Shown piece by piece: positions 58,304 through 64,000 of a stretch of DNA of 64,000 nt. The notes under the pieces are model-generated. The model worked only from the letters and a program-made list of their open reading frames with translations. It had not been told where the DNA came from and searched no databases. Origin of the DNA: Drechslerella dactyloides (Eukaryota; Ascomycota; Orbiliomycetes; Orbiliales; Orbiliaceae); contig JAGTWJ010000008.1 in NCBI GenBank assembly GCA_020064725.1, positions 2,108,001 through 2,172,000 of the forward strand. Reading direction: 5' to 3'. A program made the position numbers and the translations under genes. Each line of letters opens with the position of its first letter. Positions within the stretch are counted from its first letter, which is position 1.

Positions 58304-59967
58304 GATTTCTATCTCATCCTCCGATATCGTTTCACGAGATCTCGTTCAAGTAATAACGAATCTTTCCCCTCCGGCGATATCAGTATCTCTACGACGACAT
58401 GAAGGTCTTTCAAGAAGCAGAACATGATGTTTATTCGGTAGCAAATTTCTGGTTTTTCGACTCTTTTTTATGATTATTCCACGCCGCAGGTGCCGTTGAT
58501 CTACAGAGGAGGTTCCATTCTACGATCCATGGAATCCTCACCTTATTCTAACTCTCATCCCTCATCCTCCTACATCCTTATTCTTTTCCTCGCCACTTGT
58601 TCCTCTTTTATTCACTGTCTATCGACTGCTCTTCCCCCTCTATCGGGTTCATCATCTTTTCTTATCCGACTCTTCGATTTCTGCAACGTGGCGAGGAATA
58701 TCTATTTATGAGACGGAATGTGGCGTGGGATTTCTCTGTTTCGTTTTACTATCGACTCGAACTCTTTACGAAAAGGCCTCTGCCCATTTGCTTTTCAGCT
58801 TTACATTCGGTAAGTCCTTTACTCTTCTTTGGGAAACACAAGACATATACTAACAGTTATTGCAGCGGTACTTATCAGCATTATACGGGATACGAGATTA
58901 TTATACGGTTTTTTCATACTATGTGCTCTTCATTCTTCTTTATCTCTCGGTCGTTTTTAGGAAACCAAAAGATAGAAAATCCAAAAAAAGTAGAAAAGAG
59001 AAAAATACAAAAAAAGATATCTATACAAAATGACTCCCGGCCCGATTTGCTGCTTTTGTTCCAAAGTTTCTTCGCTCGGTTGCAATTGTCGAGCCATGCA
59101 TTTGCTCTGAGCTTCGCATGGTCCTATATTTTTCTGTTTCAGGCGTAAGTATACATACACATGATGCATACATTTTTCTATCCGCATTCTTTGCATGAAA
59201 TCCTCTGATTTAAGTTTGGTTCAAGTTTTCGGTTATGGGAAAAGTCTTCGGGGTTATATTCCTTTATTGGATCTTCGGTGTCCAGGTTTTTGACAGGCTT
59301 CCCTATCACATTGATGCTGCATGCCATTCGCCCGGACTGGTTCGATTATGGTATGAGGTTCTTCGTTGTCACACCACTGCTACGTTTTATCTCGAGCCTG
59401 CACAAGTCTACCTCTTTCTATTTTCTGCACGTTCATTTTGTTAAGATACCCAAACCTTGTTTTTCATATCCGCCCTTCGAATTCTTCGAAAGCGTTTCAG
59501 TTCATTGTATCTACTTTAAGGATCAACAATTATCCGTGTTGATAAATAGAGACGAATTTATGCTATTCATTTATCAATCCGAATCCGTATAAGCTCTATA
59601 TCGTTATCAGCTGGGCTGCTGAGATCTCAGATTATTAGTGGTCAATATATAATGCTAAATAAGTACAGCTTGGCTATTAATTCCCGAACGCAGAGAGCGC
59701 AAAGTCACAAGCCCGTCCTAACAACAAAGCCTTTACATTATTTACTTCGGGCAGCACTGGGACTTCTAAAGGCATCGACAAAATATTATGACTCAGGAAT
59801 TTGAGGAAAACTATATGCTTGCTTAGGGCTAGTGTCCTGTCATTTACCATCTGTGGTCTGATAGTTCTGACCATAATTCCAAAGTACACGTACACGCACG
59901 CAGGCCTTTCAATCTGATATATATATGCGCGGAATCTAGATGGACAAGGACACATACATGCATCCAT
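58304..59967. other. 1.7-kb T-rich spacer
   Basis: Strongly T-rich on the plus strand with A-runs near 58975-59020. The 183-codon frame at 58597-59148 is Phe/Ser-rich because of base composition and was not called. Likely 3' UTRs of two convergent genes. Confidence 0.45.
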
Positions 59968-61800
59968 CTACAAACTCTCTTCAATCGGCGCCATCTCGCT
60001 CCTGCCACTTCGCAGCCACAGTGCCCACACCACGTCTACGAACAGAATTATACCAAAACTCACAACCAGTGAGCCGCCAAACACCCACCGATGGTATAGC
60101 CAGGCATTCTCTTCCGTCATCCCAATCTTCGTCACGGCGATACACCAGGGGAGGACGTAGAGTATGTTGGAGCCGAGGGACTGGTAGAGGTACCATCGAG
60201 GCTGTGTGGCAAGGAGGACGGTCGCCATTTGGGTGCTCAGTGCGTAGAATATATAGCACCATTCGATGCTCTGACGGTATTCACCAGTCAGTACCAGTCC
60301 GCAACATATGCAAAGGCAAGTAGACGATGATATAGGGTGTGGGTATCTGTATCTTACCCGCCACATCATCTCCGTGATCTGGGAGACGGTCTCGCTGTTG
60401 GAGAGGTAGAATGCGAACGAACGAACACCGCCGGTGTATGCCAGAACGATGAACAAAAGTATCTCGATGAAGAATACCATTGCAAAGGACCGTATTGCGG
60501 GTTGCGCAATTCCTATTACCGGAACAGACCATCATTAATTGATCGGTGTGTCGCCCATAGGAAGGAATCGCGAGGTTTGTCTGCTTACGGTATATATCCA
60601 TCCATGAAGCTCTCGCCCTCCGCACCTGACTACCAACTTTCGCCCGCCACGCTCCCCACTTGTGCCCGACGAATGTTACCGACGATGCTTCCAGCGCCTG
60701 GACAGGCACCATTATCAAACCCCACCGAATCGTCGAGAACACCCCCCACGCTGTCGCATAGTTATTTCCCATACTCACGATGTTGCTAATCAGCCACAAG
60801 TACAGCGCGTTCCGCACCGCTGACTCCGTGAACGTGAAGATACCCGCGCGGACAAGCTGCTTTAGAGCGATAAAGTTCGGCCTTGTGACCGCGCGTATGC
60901 CCACGGGGGCATTCGATAGCGCTTTGCGACTCATGAGGATAAAGTAGATTAAACCCGCGAGGGCACCGCATCCATCACACGTCAACCGTATCGCTGCCTG
61001 CGTGTTCACAGTCGGATGGATGGTCTTCGCGCGCACCGTGGAGATGAGAGCGAGATCCAGGATGATGTTGACCGTCGTTGCTGTCGCACTGATGGCCAGC
61101 GGAATATCCGGACGGTCTAGTGCCCTAGTTGCTGCTGCGACAGCGGCGGATATCGCAGAGAAGAGCGTGGAGAAGGAGGAGATGCGGATATATGTCAAAG
61201 AGGCCTGTCGGGTCTCCACGGGGACGAAAGTCGAGGCAAAGTTGGACGCCGCACCGCAGAATATGACGGAGAGCAGAAGGCCGAGGAGGGTTTGGACGTA
61301 GATGAGCGTATAGGTGATGTTGACGCGCGACTGGATTGAACGGGAGGATCGGTCGCCGACTACGACAAAGACACCACGCGGAAGGCCTTCGTTGATGACT
61401 TCCGCAAAAACGCCGATATACCTGATAAGATCCGTTCAAGAAGGTTAATGAGTTATCGCAAAGTCGATTTCATGGATCGTACCGTCATGATTGTCACGAG
61501 GTAGAGCCGGGGCAGTGAGGGTGGGGCATACGTATATGAGTCAGTGGTCGAAACCATAGATCCATCTATTTGAGCCACCCAGAGCTTGGACAGCGTGCCG
61601 TATAAGGCCGGTAGAAGGAACGTGATGATGTTAAACAAGATCGAGCCATAATACCTGGAGAGAATTGTCAATCTCATGACGTTCCAGTTACTGGGAGGCT
61701 GAACGTTTGAATTTGCCGCACCGTTTTCTGTCCCACCAAGGAGGATGGGAGACCAAATTTCTGGAGCCCGGCACCGCTTCTTCAATCCGTTCATCCTCAT
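59968..61800 (-). CDS. MATE-like multidrug/organic-cation transporter
   Basis: Polytopic membrane protein resembling MATE-superfamily antiporters. Five exons (minus) are inferred from GT-AG and frame. Exon 1 contains YYGSILFNIITFLLPALYGT and TTDSYT, which joins YIGVFAEVINEGLPRGVFVV across an intron. Then RVNITYTLIYVQTLLGLLL, ASLTYIRISSFSTLFSAIS, RALDRPDIPLAISATATTV, QAAIRLTCDGCGALAGLIYF, SAVRNALYLWLISNIVSMG and WGVFSTIRWGLIMVPVQALE follow. The last exons give FAMVFFIEILLFIVLAYTGG and VFGGSLVVSFGIILFVDVVW, with stop 59968-59970. About 500 residues and about 12 hydrophobic segments, as expected. The start at 61798-61800 is the least certain point; the frame is open further upstream to 62049. 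Confidence 0.72.
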
Positions 61801-62844
61801 CTCTATCGTCCGTAGCCTGAACAACCTTTTTAGCGTCACCCATTGCAATATATATCGTAGTATAGACTTGGTCTCGTATGGACTTCTTTGGATTTCGATT
61901 GACACAGGAAATCTGTGTTGCTGGTGTGATAACGCTGGAAGCCGTATCGCGAACACAAGCAGCTGCGAACTTCCGATACAGCGAATATAAACAGATGGGG
62001 ACCCGTATATACGTACCTTCAACTTCCTATACCTCCACCTAGACAGCATGGTTGACGATTTGCCCCCTCAAACCCCGCTCTCAAATGTTGCCTGAAGTTC
62101 GAGGTTTGGTGGTGGAGCATTCGGGCGGTAGAAACTATGCTTTCTGCAGGCAGGTGTTGCATATTTAGGAGAAGGAGAGTGTGGGCCAGCCACCTGCGCA
62201 CTACGTCGTATAGGCGAGAGTAGGCCTTCCTCGATCAGCTGGCATGCAGCCAAGCAGTTAGGCAAGATGCAGTGTTTCACAGCGTTGGAAACTGTGCAGC
62301 TAGTGGTCCGCCGTTCTGGTTTTCTGAAAATCATTCTGTCTATTGAAATTTGCGAGATACATGAATGCAAGGAGACAAGCAAGAAGGATAACATGTCAAA
62401 GCACACACAAGCGAACATGTTCCGAAGGACAGGAAGGCGAGAAATCCAGAAATTAAAAACAGCGTTCCCCTACTTTTGGTCAGCTTTCTATTAATCAATC
62501 GACTTTTTCCCTTCCCAGCAATGCGCAGTGCAAATTTCGCAAGAAAAAGAAAAAAGGCGCAGAAAATAGAAAAAGACGAGATAAGAGAATCCTGATGGCG
62601 TGTACAAGGCGAGCACCGCGGCGTTCAACAGATACAAGAGGATATTTAAATTCGTATTAACGGTTGGAACATACAAGAAGGCGTTGCGTAAAACTTCGAT
62701 AGGGGAACAAGAGTCGATTTCTTCGGGACAGGTGATGATCTGATATTTTGCAATTCGTTGGACTTTGTTGGGGACTAGGTAGGAGCTATCTTCCTTTCAC
62801 GTTCTTCGCCGAGTATAGTATAGTTGTGCGGATAGGTCAGTTGA
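61801..62844. other. Spacer MATE-like gene / eIF4A
   Basis: Promoter of the MATE-like gene and 3' UTR of eIF4A. No other gene seen. Confidence 0.4.
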
Positions 62845-64000
62845 TTAGATGAGATCGGCGACGTTCCTAGAGAATCGGTGTTAATATGGTGCCTGTCTGA
62901 TGTTGAAAACCTTGGATTAGGGGACTTACATTGGCATTTCCTCGATCTGGGTAGAGTAGAACTGTTCGATTTCACGCATCATCTTGACGTCGTCGGCGGT
63001 GACGAAGTTGATGGCGACACCCTTACGACCGAAACGACCACCACGACCGATCCGATGGATGTAGTTTTCACGGTTCGATGGGAGATCATAGTTGATAACC
63101 AGAGAGACTTGCTGCACATCGATACCGCGGGCCAAAAGATCGGTAGCAATGAGGACACGAGAAGAGCCGGAACGGAACTCCTTCATGATGAGATCACGCT
63201 GAGCTTGGTCCATATCGCCGTGCATGGCAGAGACGGTGAAGTCACGCTCGGTGAGCTTGTCAGTGAGCCAGTCAACCTTCCTGCGGGTGTTGCAGAAGAT
63301 GACAGCCTGGGTGATGGTGACAGTTTCATACAAGTCGGAGAGCGTGTCCAGTTTCCATTCCTCTTTCTCGACGGCGATATAGAATTGCTTGATACCTTCG
63401 AGGGTGAGTTCGTCCTTCTTGACCAAGATGCGGACAGGGTCGCGCATGAACTTGGTGGTGACCTCCAACACGTCTGATGGCATGGTGGCAGAGAGAAGGA
63501 CGACCTGAATAGACTGTGGCATGAGCTGGAAGATGTCGTAGATTTGCTCGGTGAAGCCACGCTATAGGAGGAGTAGTTTGGTTAGCACATCTCGAAACCT
63601 GTTTTTACTCGACTGAAGGTATTTTTTAAGACTTACAGACAACATCTCATCAGCCTCATCAAGGATGAAGAGCTTGAGGTGGTCAGTCCTCAACGCCCTA
63701 CGCTGAATCATATCATGAACACGACCGGGGGTTCCAACGACGATGTGGACACCGTCTTGCAAACTCTTCATATCGTCGCGGACGCTGGTTCCACCGATGC
63801 AGGCATAGGCATCGATCTTCATGAAGTCACCGAGGGCGGTGACAACCTTCTGGATCTGGAGGGCCAGCTCACGAGTAGGAGCAAGAATCAAAGCCTGGCA
63901 CTGCTTTACATCGGGATCGATGCTCTGCAGGCAGGAGATGGAGAAAGTCGCAGTCTTGCCAGTACCGGATTGGGCCTGGGCGATGACATCGTGCTCTGTG
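62845..64000 (-). CDS. tif1: Translation initiation factor eIF4A (DEAD-box helicase), 5' part outside the window
   Basis: ATP-dependent RNA helicase of the cap-binding complex eIF4F. Exons on the minus strand: from beyond 64000 to 63637, 62930-63561, and 62845-62866. Motifs in order: AQSGTGKTATFS (motif I), PTRELALQ (Ia), GTPGR (Ib), DEAD (II), SATMP (III), VIFCNTRRKVDWL (IV), ARGIDVQQVSLVINYD (V) and HRIGRGGRFGRKG (VI). The ending MREIEQFYSTQIEEMPMN then VADLI is diagnostic of eIF4A rather than Fal1 or Dhh1. The N-terminus lies outside the window, so the gene is partial here only because of the window edge. Confidence 0.95.

Noticed and set aside
58597..59148. 183-codon Phe/Ser-rich frame
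   Set aside because: Explained by T-rich base composition of a 3' UTR region; no conserved motif.
1..64000. CRISPR arrays, bacterial operons, rRNA or clear tRNA genes
   Set aside because: None seen; the window is eukaryotic with split genes, and no regularly spaced repeats or convincing cloverleaf were found by eye.

Overview
The window looks like nuclear DNA of a filamentous ascomycete (Pezizomycotina). The genes are split by short GT-AG introns (mostly about 50-100 nt, often with a CTAAC/CTAAT-like branch site). The gene set is typical: Cdc11-type septin, COP9 subunit 4, a DUF1776 protein, MARVEL proteins, a Kex2-processed small secreted protein, and a DNA transposon with CpA-to-TpA decay resembling RIP. 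Species cannot be fixed from sequence alone. All names are by eye from recognised motifs; no database search was run.

Layout. 0.7-6.6 kb: septin (Cdc11/AspA type) and Doa1/Ufd3 (WD40-PFU-PUL), both plus strand. 6.7-8.4 kb: a dead Tc1/mariner-like element with intact 32-bp terminal inverted repeats and TA target duplication, 0.1 kb after Doa1. 9.3-11.3 kb: BAR-SH3 protein. 13.8-15.7 kb: secreted type-B carboxylesterase. 16.3-18.3 kb: Yra1/ALY-type mRNA export adaptor in eight exons with one long intron. 19.2-20.7 kb: GNT1/GT8-like glycosyltransferase lacking its DXD motif. 21.4-23.9 kb: Bax-inhibitor family protein and a MARVEL protein (minus). 23.9-28.6 kb: gene-poor island with two foldbacks and a degenerate duplication. 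28.6-29.4 kb: second MARVEL protein (minus). 31.0-32.6 kb: acidic hypothetical protein with a 0.7-kb first intron (minus). 33.9-43.9 kb: a plus-strand housekeeping run: 3-methylcrotonyl-CoA carboxylase alpha, COP9 subunit 4, DUF1776 protein, CCCH-Smr protein. 44.2-46.1 kb: Pwp1 (minus). 47.0-47.7 kb: small secreted protein (minus), beside a 5-kb gene-poor island. 52.8-58.3 kb: a very long plus-strand frame interrupted by one in-frame TAG. 60.0-61.8 kb: MATE-like transporter (minus). 62.8-64.0 kb: 3' part of eIF4A (minus), cut by the window edge.

The genes are mostly independent housekeeping functions (cytokinesis, ubiquitin-dependent turnover, membrane curvature, mRNA export, leucine catabolism, ribosome biogenesis, translation) rather than one pathway. 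The points most worth a second look are the in-frame TAG joining two long frames at 56.57 kb, the DXD-less glycosyltransferase, the RIP-like mariner relic, the palindrome-rich gene-poor island at 26.6-27.6 kb, the unusually long introns in two genes, and the effector-like secreted protein next to a gene-poor island.
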